Assembly: GCA_020347585.1 (NCBI GenBank)
Contig: CP070733.1
Location: 1,847,978 to 1,853,876, forward strand
Source: Pseudomonadota bacterium
GTDB lineage: Bacteria > Pseudomonadota > Gammaproteobacteria > CAMYNG01
Direction of reading: 5' to 3'
Length of the DNA: 5,899 nucleotides
The notes beneath the pieces are model-generated. The model saw only the letters and a list, made by a program, of their open reading frames with translations. It did no database searches and had not been told where the DNA came from. Below are positions 1 through 5,899 of this stretch, piece after piece. Position numbers and translations under genes: made by a program. Every line of letters begins with the position of its first letter. The stretch's first letter is position 1.

Positions 1-1010
1 ACCAGCGGCGGATAGCCCAGTTCCTTGCGCACCTGCGGAATCTCGTTAAGGACTTCGTTCATGCGACCGAGCGCATCCTGCTCCTTGAGTTGGTTGGAGA
101 GGTTCGACATCATGCCGCCTGGCACCTGGTTTATCTGCACGCGGGTATCGAGGCCGGTAAACTCACTTTCAAACTGATGGTACTTCTTGCGGATCTCTCG
201 GAAGTAAAAACCGATCTCTTGCAACAGGCGCAGGTCCAGCCCGGTGTCGTAGGGGGTGTCGCGAAACGCTGCCACAATGCTTTCGGTCGGCGGGTGCGAG
301 GTACCATCCGAGAGCGAGGAGATCGCGGTGTCGACGCCGGCAGCGCCGGCCTCGACCGCCGTGTACAGGCAGATGGCGGACAGTCCCGCGGTGGCGTGTG
401 AGTGAATGTGTACCGGCACGTCGAGCGCATCGACCAGCGCGGCCACGAGATTGGCGGTAACGTCCGGCGTGAGCAGCCCGGCCATATCCTTGATGGCTAT
501 GCTATCGCAGCCCATGGTCTGCAATTCCTTGCCCTGATGCACAAACTGCTCGACGGTGTGCACCGGACTGGTAGTGAAGCAAATGGCGCCCTGGGCGTGC
601 TTGTCTTCGTTCTTGACCGCCTCGATGGATACGCGCAGGTTGCGCAGGTCGTTCATCGCATCGAAGATGCGGAACACGTCGATGCCGTTGACAGCGGCGC
701 GGTGCACGAAGGCGCGCACTACATCGTCGGAGTAATGCCGGTAGCCCAGCAGGTTCTGGCCGCGCAGCAACATCTGCAGCCGCGTGTTGGGCAGCGCATT
801 GCGCAGTTGTATCAGCCGTTCCCAGGGATCTTCCTTGAGGAAGCGGATGCAGGCGTCGAAGGTGGCGCCGCCCCAGACCTCGAGCGACCAGTAGCCGGCC
901 TTGTCCAGGCGATCGCAAATGGGCAGCATGTCCTCGGTACGCATGCGCGTCGCGAGCAACGACTGGTGAGCATCGCGCAACACTGTGTCTGTAATCTTGA
1001 CCGCAGTCAT
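1..1010 (-). CDS. pycB: Pyruvate carboxylase subunit B (carboxyltransferase subunit), 3'-truncated by window edge
   Basis: This subunit would transfer the carboxyl group from carboxybiotin to pyruvate, giving oxaloacetate in the cytoplasm. The 336 visible residues form a DRE-TIM/HMGL-type carboxyltransferase barrel. Visible motifs are DTVLRDAHQSLLATR (residues 8-22, with the expected metal-ligand Asp13 and Gln16), WGGATFD (46-52), LLRGQNLLGYRHY (81-93, with Arg83 and Tyr90 in the positions that bind pyruvate in pyruvate carboxylases), IKDMAGLL (173-180, with the lysine that is carbamylated in the family at 174), HIHSHATAG (201-209, HxH metal ligands 203 and 205) and PGGMMSNL (297-304). The ATG at 1010 is supported by AAGGAG five bases upstream (1016-1021). 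It lies 62 bp downstream of the biotin carboxylase gene, so the two are probably one operon. Family members are about 600 residues with a C-terminal biotinyl domain, which is not visible here. The same family includes the alpha subunit of Na+-pumping oxaloacetate decarboxylase (oadA). The pycA neighbour favours pyruvate carboxylase, but the distinction is an inference. Confidence 0.9.
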   Translation of the reverse strand, partial: MTAVKITDTVLRDAHQSLLATRMRTEDMLPICDRLDKAGYWSLEVWGGATFDACIRFLKEDPWERLIQLRNALPNTRLQMLLRGQNLLGYRHYSDDVVRAFVHRAAVNGIDVFRIFDAMNDLRNLRVSIEAVKNEDKHAQGAICFTTSPVHTVEQFVHQGKELQTMGCDSIAIKDMAGLLTPDVTANLVAALVDALDVPVHIHSHATAGLSAICLYTAVEAGAAGVDTAISSLSDGTSHPPTESIVAAFRDTPYDTGLDLRLLQEIGFYFREIRKKYHQFESEFTGLDTRVQINQVPGGMMSNLSNQLKEQDALGRMNEVLNEIPQVRKELGYPPL

Positions 1011-1072
1011 GGCGACTCCTTGGATTTGACCCCGCCCGGCAGGCTGTGCCTCGATCTTTTCATATTATGTAA

Positions 1073-2491
1073 TCATAGCCCCATGTTTGCCGCGATTGCC
1101 GCGGCGATGGCTGCCGCCGCGTGGTGATCGGAGCGGCGCACCGAGTATTCCGTCAGCTCGGGATGTGCCTCGACGAAACCGGTGTCGAACTTGCCACTCT
1201 GGAACTCGGCGGATTTGATGATCTCGAGCTGGTAGGGAATGGTGGTCTTGACGCCGAACACACCGATATCGCGCAGGGCGCGTGCCGAGCGATCCAGTAC
1301 CGCGTCCCAGTCCAGCGCCCAGATTATCAGCTTGGCGCACATGGAGTCGTAGTAGGGCGGTATTTCGTAGCCGGTATAGATCGCACCGTCGGTGCGCACT
1401 CCGGGCCCGCCCGGGGCGAAGTAGCGGGTAATACGCCCAAAGCTCGGTAAGAAATCGTTCTTGGGATCCTCGGCGTTAATGCGAAACTCAATCGCATAGC
1501 CGCGCCGCTCGATTTGCTCCTGGCGGTAGCGCAGCTTGACACCCGAGGCGATGCGGATCTGCTCCTGCACGATGTCCACGCCGGTGATGGCCTCGGTGAC
1601 CGGGTGCTCAACCTGCAATCGGGTGTTCATTTCCATGAAATAGAAATTGTCGTCGGCGTCCATCAGGAATTCGACGGTGCCGGCGTTCCTGTAACCCACA
1701 GCCTGGGCCGCCCGCACCGCCAGCTCGCCGATGTGGCTGCGCTGTGCGTCGTTGAGTTGTGGCGAGGGTGCGATTTCGATGAGCTTCTGGTGGCGACGCT
1801 GTATCGAGCAGTCGCGCTCGAACAGGTGAATTACATTGCCGTGGTGATCGGCGAGCACCTGTACCTCGATGTGGCGCGGGTTGGTAACGTATTTTTCTAA
1901 AAACACCTCGGCGCTGCCAAAGGCCTTGCTGGCCTCGGAGATGACACGGTCGTAGCTGCGCCTCAGGTCCTCCGCAGAGTCGCAGCGCCGGATACCGCGT
2001 CCGCCGCCGCCCGAGGTCGCCTTGAGCATCACTGGGTAGCCAAGCCGCTCCGCGACCACGAGTGCCTCGTCCAGTCCTTCGACGTTGCCATCGCTGCCGG
2101 GCGTGACCGGAACGTTGGCGGCACGCATGGTTGCGCGGGCCTCGGTCTTGTCGCCCATCTTGCGGATTACGCCGGCATCCGGGCCGATAAAGCGCACACC
2201 GCGCCGCGCGCAGATTTCCGCCAGTTCGGCGTTCTCGGCCAGGAATCCGTAGCCAGGATGCAGCGCATCGCAACCGGTAGCCACCGCTAAATTTACCAGG
2301 CGGTGCGCGTTGAGATAGCCGGCCACGGTGTCGGGGCCCAGGCTGTAGGATTCGTCGGCCTTCTTTACGTGAAGCGAGTAGCGGTCTGCGTCGGCATATA
2401 CCGCCGCGGAGCGAATGCCCATCTCGGTGCAAGCGCGTGCGATGCGGACCGCGATTTCCCCACGGTTGGCGATAAGGACTTTCTTGATCAT
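1073..2491 (-). CDS. pycA: Pyruvate carboxylase subunit A (biotin carboxylase subunit)
   Basis: This ATP-grasp enzyme carboxylates biotin on its partner using ATP and bicarbonate. The protein is 472 residues, the usual length. It opens with the canonical MIKKVLIANRGEIAVRIARA, which fixes the start at 2491 although the frame stays open further upstream. Visible signatures are HPGYGFLAEN (78-87), MGDKTEAR (112-119, ATP-binding Lys115), the glycine-rich ATP loop GGGGRG (161-166), HIEVQ (207-211), QRRHQK (231-236), MEMNTRLQVEHPVTE (286-300, with Glu287, Arg291 and Glu295 at catalytic or metal positions) and EFRINAED (335-342, with biotin-site Arg337). The C-terminus (HPELTEYS, then an Ala-rich helix) resembles PycA more than AccC, and no accB is adjacent. 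AccC of acetyl-CoA carboxylase is the main alternative. The carboxyltransferase gene downstream makes pyruvate carboxylase the better call. No clear Shine-Dalgarno sequence precedes the ATG. Confidence 0.92.
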   Translation of the reverse strand: MIKKVLIANRGEIAVRIARACTEMGIRSAAVYADADRYSLHVKKADESYSLGPDTVAGYLNAHRLVNLAVATGCDALHPGYGFLAENAELAEICARRGVRFIGPDAGVIRKMGDKTEARATMRAANVPVTPGSDGNVEGLDEALVVAERLGYPVMLKATSGGGGRGIRRCDSAEDLRRSYDRVISEASKAFGSAEVFLEKYVTNPRHIEVQVLADHHGNVIHLFERDCSIQRRHQKLIEIAPSPQLNDAQRSHIGELAVRAAQAVGYRNAGTVEFLMDADDNFYFMEMNTRLQVEHPVTEAITGVDIVQEQIRIASGVKLRYRQEQIERRGYAIEFRINAEDPKNDFLPSFGRITRYFAPGGPGVRTDGAIYTGYEIPPYYDSMCAKLIIWALDWDAVLDRSARALRDIGVFGVKTTIPYQLEIIKSAEFQSGKFDTGFVEAHPELTEYSVRRSDHHAAAAIAAAIAANMGL

Positions 2492-2563
2492 CGGGTTCGC
2501 GTCTAAATAGGGAGGCGCTGAACGCTGCTGTGACGGGCATGAACGGCGGCTCGCAGAGACCGG

Positions 2564-2593
2564 ATCTGACCGGAAAGGCGCTGCCCCTGTCAA
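2564..2593 (-). promoter_or_regulatory. Candidate sigma70-type promoter for pycAB
   Basis: On the minus strand a perfect -35 box TTGACA (2588-2593) is followed after 18 bp by TCAGAT (2564-2569), which matches only three of six positions of the -10 consensus. It would start transcription near 2557 and give a leader of roughly 65 nt before pycA. The -35 is good and the -10 is poor, so this is tentative. Confidence 0.35.
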
Positions 2594-2639
2594 GTGAGGC
2601 GCCGCGCGCCGCGCCGCGAGAACATGCCCTGTTGCCGAG

Positions 2640-2652
2640 CCCGGGTGCCGGG
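2640..2652. repeat. Small GC-rich inverted repeat beside the yceD -35 box
   Basis: CCCGG-GTG-CCGGG is a perfect 5-bp inverted repeat with a 3-bp centre, ending five bases before the TTGACA of the yceD promoter. Its position would suit a regulator half-site or upstream element. A repeat this short can easily occur by chance in GC-rich DNA, and no known operator is recognised. Confidence 0.25.
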
Positions 2653-2657
2653 TTTCT

Positions 2658-2686
2658 TTGACAGCGTACCAAACTGCTTTTAAAAT
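2658..2686 (+). promoter_or_regulatory. Strong sigma70-type promoter for the yceD-rpmF-plsX-fabH-fabD operon
   Basis: TTGACA (2658-2663, six of six consensus bases) and TAAAAT (2681-2686, five of six) are separated by the optimal 17 bp. The local AT-rich patch stands out in otherwise GC-rich sequence. The predicted transcription start is about 2691-2696, practically on the yceD ATG at 2696, so the transcript would be leaderless or nearly so. A strong promoter suits an operon that encodes a ribosomal protein. Confidence 0.8.
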
Positions 2687-2695
2687 TCGCGGGTT

Positions 2696-3244
2696 ATGGC
2701 CAGCCCGCCCCAAGACCGGTTGCCACGCCAGGTGGACCCGTTCCGGCTGGCGGAGGCGGGGCTGCAGTTCCAGGGAAGGCTTCCACTATCTGCCATGAAA
2801 CGGATCCAGCCGCTTCTGGCGCGCGCCGGCGGCGAGGCCGAGGTGAAGCTGGAATTCGACATGGAGGCCAGCGGCGTGCACACGCTGCGCGGGCGGGTTA
2901 GGGCGGAACTGCCACTGGCATGTCAGCGCTGCCTTGAGCCGATGCTGTGTCCAGTGGAACTGGACTTGGCATTGAGCCTAGTGCGTTCCGAGGCAGAGGC
3001 CGAGCGCAAGGTGCTGCCGTACGAGCCCTATGTGGTCGACGTGGTGCCCATGGACCTGTCAGACATCATCGAGGACGAGTTACTGCTCGAATTGCCACAG
3101 GTCCCCATGCATGAGATTGAGCAGTGTCCCGCAAAATCACTTGCGAAGGCGCTGAAGAACACACCGGCTGCGGCCGAAAAAGAGAATCCGTTCGCCGTAC
3201 TGGGCGAATTGAAAGCAGAACTCAAGACCAAAGATCACGACTAG
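2696..3244 (+). CDS. yceD: YceD family protein (DUF177), 23S rRNA accumulation protein
   Basis: This is a 182-residue member of the YceD/DUF177 family, almost always encoded directly before rpmF. In E. coli and in plants, family members are linked to 23S rRNA accumulation or processing; the molecular mechanism is not settled. Visible family marks are the N-terminal LPRQVDPFRLAEAG (9-22), the beta-strand segment with LPLACQRCLEPM (72-83, CxxC at Cys76 and Cys79), the acidic region DLSDIIEDELLLELPQVPMHE (120-140), a conserved-looking Cys144 and the C-terminal NPFAVLGELK (164-173). The ATG at 2696 agrees with the family's N-terminus, but it has no Shine-Dalgarno sequence and sits about 9 nt after a -10 box. 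TTG at codon 9 and GTG at codon 13 are possible but less likely starts, with no better ribosome-binding site. It ends 18 bp before rpmF. Confidence 0.9.
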   Translation: MASPPQDRLPRQVDPFRLAEAGLQFQGRLPLSAMKRIQPLLARAGGEAEVKLEFDMEASGVHTLRGRVRAELPLACQRCLEPMLCPVELDLALSLVRSEAEAERKVLPYEPYVVDVVPMDLSDIIEDELLLELPQVPMHEIEQCPAKSLAKALKNTPAAAEKENPFAVLGELKAELKTKDHD

Positions 3245-3262
3245 GAGTCAGAGGCACCCCAA

Positions 3263-3445
3263 ATGGCAGTACAACGCAAACATACGACACCTTCCAAGCG
3301 CGGCATGCGCCGTGCACACGACGCGCTGAAAGGGAAGGCGCTGTCGATCGAACCGACGACTGGCGAGACGCACCTGCGTCACCACATCAGCCCGGATGGC
3401 TACTATCGTGGACGCAAGGTGCTGGATACCAAGGGCGGGGAGTAG
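3263..3445 (+). CDS. rpmF: 50S ribosomal protein L32 (bL32)
   Basis: This is a 60-residue structural protein of the large ribosomal subunit. It starts MAVQRKHTTPSKRGMRRAHDAL and carries the bL32 signatures SKRGMRRAHDAL (11-22), GETHLRHHISPDGYYRGRKV (34-53) and a basic composition. There is no CxxC pair, so this is the zinc-independent (C-minus) form, as in E. coli. AGAGG at 3250-3254, eight bases before the ATG, is a suitable ribosome-binding site. The gene is co-directional with yceD and separated from plsX by 149 bp that contain a strong hairpin. Confidence 0.97.
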   Translation: MAVQRKHTTPSKRGMRRAHDALKGKALSIEPTTGETHLRHHISPDGYYRGRKVLDTKGGE

Positions 3446-3527
3446 TCACGCCCGGCCGGCAAACGCAAGGGCCTGCTCCGGGTCCACCGTGGCTGATACA
3501 TCGGCCGGATCGTACACGCAACATCGG

Positions 3528-3555
3528 CTCGGGACATAGTTCGCTATGTCCCGAG
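3528..3555 (+). terminator. Perfect 12-bp hairpin with TTCG loop between rpmF and plsX (attenuator or partial terminator)
   Basis: CTCGGGACATAG (3528-3539) and CTATGTCCCGAG (3544-3555) are exact reverse complements around a TTCG tetraloop. Two further G-U pairs could extend the stem at its base (3526-3527 with 3556-3557). The stem is followed only by TTTGT, so the U-tract is short and termination is probably incomplete. The closing pair is G-C, not the C-G of the classic extra-stable UUCG loop. It could lower plsX-fab expression relative to rpmF, act as an RNA-processing or 3'-end stability element, or be a dispersed extragenic palindrome. On the minus strand no U-tract follows. Confidence 0.5.
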
Positions 3556-3594
3556 TTTGTATGGTGGCGCGCTAAACGGATGCTGGATGCGTAG

Positions 3595-4626
3595 ATGGAA
3601 GCCGACCTGACAACGATCGCGCTGGACGCCATGGGCGGGGACGTGGGTCCCGAAGTGGTGGTGCCGGCGGCGATCAGTGTCATTGAGAAACACGCAGGCG
3701 TGCGCCTGATTCTGGTGGGTGAGGAATCCACGTTGCGCGCGACGCTTAAGTCACACGGCCATACGCCGGGAAATCGCCTGGAGGTGCACCATGCCTCGCA
3801 GGTGGTTGAAATGACCGAACTGCCTTCCCATGCGCTGCGCAACAAGAAAGACTCCTCCATGCGTGTTGCTATCAACCTGGTCAAGGAAGGCACCGCGCAG
3901 GCCTGCGTCAGCGCGGGAAATACCGGTGCCCTGATGGCGACCGCGCGCTTCGTGCTGAAGACCCTGCCGGGGATCGACCGTCCGGCTATCTGTACTTCGC
4001 TGCCCACCACCACTGGGCATACCCATGTGCTCGATCTTGGTGCAAACGTTGACTCCTCCGCCGAACACATGTTCGAGTTCGCGGTGATGGGCTCGGTACT
4101 CACCAGCGCAGTAGACGACATTGCCCGCCCGACGGTGGGCCTGCTCAACATCGGCGAAGAGGAGATCAAGGGCAACGAGCGGGTCAAGGAAGCGGCGCGT
4201 TTGCTTGCCGAGAGTGGATTGAATTACATTGGATTCGTCGAAGGTGACGGTATCTATACCGGTGCGGCAGATGTCGTAATCTGTGACGGCTTTGTTGGCA
4301 ACGTGATGCTCAAAACCTCCGAAGGCGTGGCCAAGATGATCGTGCACTACATGCGTCAGGAGTTCAGGCGCAATCCGATCACGTTGCTGGCCGGTGCATT
4401 CGCTCTGCCGGTACTGCGTGCCTTTCGGCGTCGCGTCGACCCGCGCTCCTACAACGGGGCGAGCCTGCTCGGACTGCAGGGCATCGTCATCAAGAGCCAC
4501 GGTAGCGCGGATAGCTTTTCCTTCGCCAACGCCATCCGGGAAGCTGTGGTGGAAGTCAAACAAAACGTCCCCGAGCGCATCAGTGCGCAACTCGAGGATA
4601 TGTTGGTCGAGGGCCGAACGAATTGA
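3595..4626 (+). CDS. plsX: Phosphate acyltransferase PlsX (acyl-ACP:phosphate acyltransferase)
   Basis: PlsX converts long-chain acyl-ACP and inorganic phosphate into acyl-phosphate, the acyl donor for PlsY in the first step of phospholipid synthesis. It is a peripheral membrane enzyme. The 343-residue length is typical. Motifs in order are IALDAMGGDVGPE (8-20), SSMRVAINLVKEG (87-99), CVSAGNTGALM (104-114), LDLGANVD (146-153), LLNIGEEEIKG (183-193), CDGFVGNVMLKTSEG (230-244) and YNGASLLGLQGIVIKSHG (286-303). A hydrophobic and basic stretch at about 260-280 (PITLLAGAFALP, then RAFRRR) lies where the family's membrane-contacting helices are expected. The ATG follows directly on an in-frame TAG (3592-3594), so translation cannot start further upstream in this frame. 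The Shine-Dalgarno sequence is weak (GGATG, 3584-3588). The stop overlaps the fabH start by 4 bp. Confidence 0.96.
   Translation: MEADLTTIALDAMGGDVGPEVVVPAAISVIEKHAGVRLILVGEESTLRATLKSHGHTPGNRLEVHHASQVVEMTELPSHALRNKKDSSMRVAINLVKEGTAQACVSAGNTGALMATARFVLKTLPGIDRPAICTSLPTTTGHTHVLDLGANVDSSAEHMFEFAVMGSVLTSAVDDIARPTVGLLNIGEEEIKGNERVKEAARLLAESGLNYIGFVEGDGIYTGAADVVICDGFVGNVMLKTSEGVAKMIVHYMRQEFRRNPITLLAGAFALPVLRAFRRRVDPRSYNGASLLGLQGIVIKSHGSADSFSFANAIREAVVEVKQNVPERISAQLEDMLVEGRTN
4609..4625 (+). promoter_or_regulatory. Ribosome-binding site and TTG start codon of fabH
   Basis: GAGG (4609-4612) precedes TTG (4623-4625) by 10 nt inside the end of plsX. TTG shares its last two bases with the plsX TGA stop, forming a TTGA overlap typical of coupled translation. 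The nearest ATG (4630) is in another frame, and the next in-frame ATG (codon 26) would remove conserved N-terminal residues. The TTG start is therefore the best choice. Confidence 0.75.
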
Positions 4627-5591
4627 CTTATGCACGCATCACCGGTACCGGCAGTTTTCTGCCCGAGAAGGTACTCAGCAACGCCGATCTGGAAAAGATG
4701 GTGGATACCACCGATCAGTGGATCACGGATCGTACCGGTATCAAGAAACGCCACATCGTTGAAGACGACGAAACCACCTGTGACCTCGCCGAGGCCGCGG
4801 CACGATTTGCGCTCGAGGCGGCGGGCGTTGGCGGCGAAGAATTGGACCTTATAGTCGTTGCTACAACCACCCCGGACCGCGTGTTTCCGAGCACGGCGTG
4901 CCTGTTGCAGGAACGGCTCGGCAATCATGGTTGCACGGCGTTTGACGTGCAGGCGGTTTGCACGGGTTTTGTTTATGCGCTGGGCGTGGCCGACAAGTTT
5001 GTGCGCAGTGGCACCCACAAGCGCGCCCTAGTGGTCGGCGCCGAGACGCTGTCGCGTATCGTCGACTGGACCGATCGCGGTACTTGCGTGCTGTTTGGCG
5101 ACGGTGCCGGTGCGGTGGTGCTTGAGGCTTCCGAAGAGCCGGGTATTTTGTCGACTCACCTGCACGCCGACGGCCAGTTCAAGGAATTGCTGACGGTGCC
5201 GGTGGGGCTGTCCGAGAACTATGCACAGTTCCTCGAAGGCAAAATTTTCGTGCAGATGAAAGGTAACGAGGTGTTTAAGATGGCGGTCAACACGCTGGCA
5301 CGCATCGTTGACGAGACCCTCGAAGCCAACGGAATGCAGAAATCCGACGTCGACTGGCTGGTGCCACACCAGGCCAACATCCGCATTATCCAGGCGACCG
5401 CCAAAAAGCTCGACATGTCCATGGATCATGTTGTGGTGACTGTCGACGAACACGGCAATACCTCCGCCGCCTCGATTCCTCTGGCGTTGGACATTGCCGT
5501 TCGCGACGGGCGCATCGTGCGCGGCGATACGGTGTTTCTCGAGGCCTTTGGTGGCGGTTTCACCTGGGGTTCGGCATTGCTCAAAATGTAG
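4623..5591 (+). CDS. fabH: 3-oxoacyl-ACP synthase III (KAS III, FabH)
   Basis: FabH starts type II fatty acid synthesis by condensing acetyl-CoA with malonyl-ACP to acetoacetyl-ACP in the cytoplasm. The protein is 322 residues, the family's usual length. The thiolase-fold catalytic triad is visible: Cys113 in VQAVCTGF (109-116), His249 in WLVPHQANIRI (245-255) and Asn279 in DEHGNTSAAS (275-284). Other family marks are ITGTGSFLP (6-14), DQWITDRTGIKKRHI (31-45), FGDGAGAVVL (158-167) and the C-terminal LEAFGGGFTWGSALL (306-320). The start is TTG with a 4-bp overlap of plsX, so its output is probably coupled to plsX translation. fabD follows after 43 bp. KAS III paralogues in specialised metabolism are an alternative in principle, but context and close resemblance to the housekeeping enzyme argue against it. 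Confidence 0.97.
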   Translation: MTYARITGTGSFLPEKVLSNADLEKMVDTTDQWITDRTGIKKRHIVEDDETTCDLAEAAARFALEAAGVGGEELDLIVVATTTPDRVFPSTACLLQERLGNHGCTAFDVQAVCTGFVYALGVADKFVRSGTHKRALVVGAETLSRIVDWTDRGTCVLFGDGAGAVVLEASEEPGILSTHLHADGQFKELLTVPVGLSENYAQFLEGKIFVQMKGNEVFKMAVNTLARIVDETLEANGMQKSDVDWLVPHQANIRIIQATAKKLDMSMDHVVVTVDEHGNTSAASIPLALDIAVRDGRIVRGDTVFLEAFGGGFTWGSALLKM

Positions 5592-5634
5592 CCTGCCAGA
5601 CCATGCCGCCCAGACGTCAAGCGGAGTAGTTTTA

Positions 5635-5899
5635 ATGTCAGTAGCCTTCGTGTTTCCCGGCCAGGGGTCGCAATCGACGGGTATGCTCGATGCGCTTGCC
5701 GAGCACTATGCTGAGGTAGGGCAAACCTTTGCCGAGGCCTCCGCGGCGCTTGGCTACGACCTGTGGTCCGTGGTGAGCCAGGGTCCGGGCGAGCGGCTCA
5801 ACAGTACCGAGGTCACGCAGCCCGCGATGCTGGCGGCCGGCGTGGCTTGCTGGCGCGTGTGGCGCGCGCGCGATGGGGCAATGCCGGAGGCGATGGCCG
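5635..5899 (+). CDS. fabD: Malonyl-CoA:ACP transacylase (FabD), 5' part only
   Basis: FabD moves malonyl from CoA to acyl carrier protein, supplying the extender for FabH and the elongating synthases. Eighty-eight residues are visible. The start AFVFPGQGSQSTGML carries the oxyanion-loop motif GQGSQ (9-13). FAEASAALGYDLW (32-44) and the QPAML segment (about 63-67) also match the family. The last visible bases encode MA plus the first base of the next codon, exactly where the catalytic GHSLGE motif (nucleophilic Ser) is expected, so the active-site serine lies just beyond the edge. The full protein should be about 310 residues. GGAG (5623-5626), eight bases before the ATG, is a good ribosome-binding site. 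Whether fabG-acpP-fabF follow cannot be seen. Confidence 0.95.
   Translation, partial: MSVAFVFPGQGSQSTGMLDALAEHYAEVGQTFAEASAALGYDLWSVVSQGPGERLNSTEVTQPAMLAAGVACWRVWRARDGAMPEAMA

Noticed and set aside
1011..1072. A possible separate promoter for pycB in the AT-rich patch of the 62-bp gap (CATAAT on the minus strand).
   Set aside because: No acceptable -35 box lies 16-18 bp upstream, and co-transcription with pycA is the simpler reading.
402..1127. A 241-codon plus-strand open frame opposite pycB.
   Set aside because: It is antisense to clear carboxyltransferase motifs (RDAHQS, KDMAGLL, HIHSHATAG) and has no ribosome-binding site or recognisable domain.
2509..2541. AGGGAGG-like sequence on the plus strand followed by an ATG at 2539, suggesting a small gene in the divergent region.
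   Set aside because: The spacing of more than 20 nt to the ATG is too long, and no plausible small protein precedes the yceD promoter.
1608..2672. A 354-codon open frame on the minus strand overlapping pycA.
   Set aside because: It runs in another frame over the well-supported biotin carboxylase gene, its translation is rich in Arg and Gly and low-complexity, and it matches no family. It is a GC-rich shadow frame.
3498..3528. Direct repeat ACATCGGC at 3498-3505 and 3521-3528.
   Set aside because: Eight bases repeated twice with no further copies or flanking structure is within chance and suggests no attachment site or iteron.
3124..3594. A 156-codon plus-strand frame spanning the end of yceD, rpmF and the hairpin gap.
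   Set aside because: It overlaps all of rpmF in a different frame, includes the hairpin sequence and has no plausible start signal or domain.
3387..4635. Long minus-strand open frames opposite plsX (266 and 294 codons).
   Set aside because: Both are antisense to plsX, whose family motifs are continuous through the region. The codon bias of plsX explains the open antisense frames.

Overview
The window looks like ordinary core chromosome of a GC-rich proteobacterium, most likely a gammaproteobacterium. The basis is the gene order yceD-rpmF-plsX-fabH-fabD, which is standard in Gamma- and Betaproteobacteria, and FabH and FabD sequences that read close to the E. coli proteins as I remember them. 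A two-subunit, Pseudomonas-type pyruvate carboxylase sits beside this cluster. I cannot name a genus from sequence alone.

The left part (1-2491, minus strand) holds two genes read right to left. The first is a biotin carboxylase subunit (pycA type, 1073-2491). After a 62-bp gap comes the carboxyltransferase subunit (pycB/oadA type, from 1010 and running off the left edge). Together they would make a biotin-dependent pyruvate carboxylase that forms oxaloacetate. The biotinyl domain expected at the C-terminus of the second subunit lies outside the window.

The middle (2492-2695) is a 204-bp divergent intergenic region. It contains a very strong sigma70-type promoter facing right, TTGACA-17 bp-TAAAAT, whose -10 box ends only 9 nt before the yceD ATG. 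A weaker candidate promoter faces left toward pycA.

The right part (2696-5899, plus strand) is the ribosomal protein/lipid operon. It encodes the YceD (DUF177) protein, ribosomal protein L32, the phosphate acyltransferase PlsX, the initiating beta-ketoacyl-ACP synthase FabH, and the start of the malonyl-CoA:ACP transacylase FabD, cut by the right edge just before its GHSLG active-site motif. FabD makes malonyl-ACP, FabH condenses it with acetyl-CoA, and PlsX turns finished acyl-ACP into acyl-phosphate for phospholipid synthesis.

I see no mobile element, CRISPR array, tRNA/rRNA or novel gene system. The points worth a second look are regulatory: a perfect 12-bp hairpin with a TTCG loop between rpmF and plsX, a near-leaderless yceD transcript, and a TTG start for fabH that overlaps the plsX stop codon.
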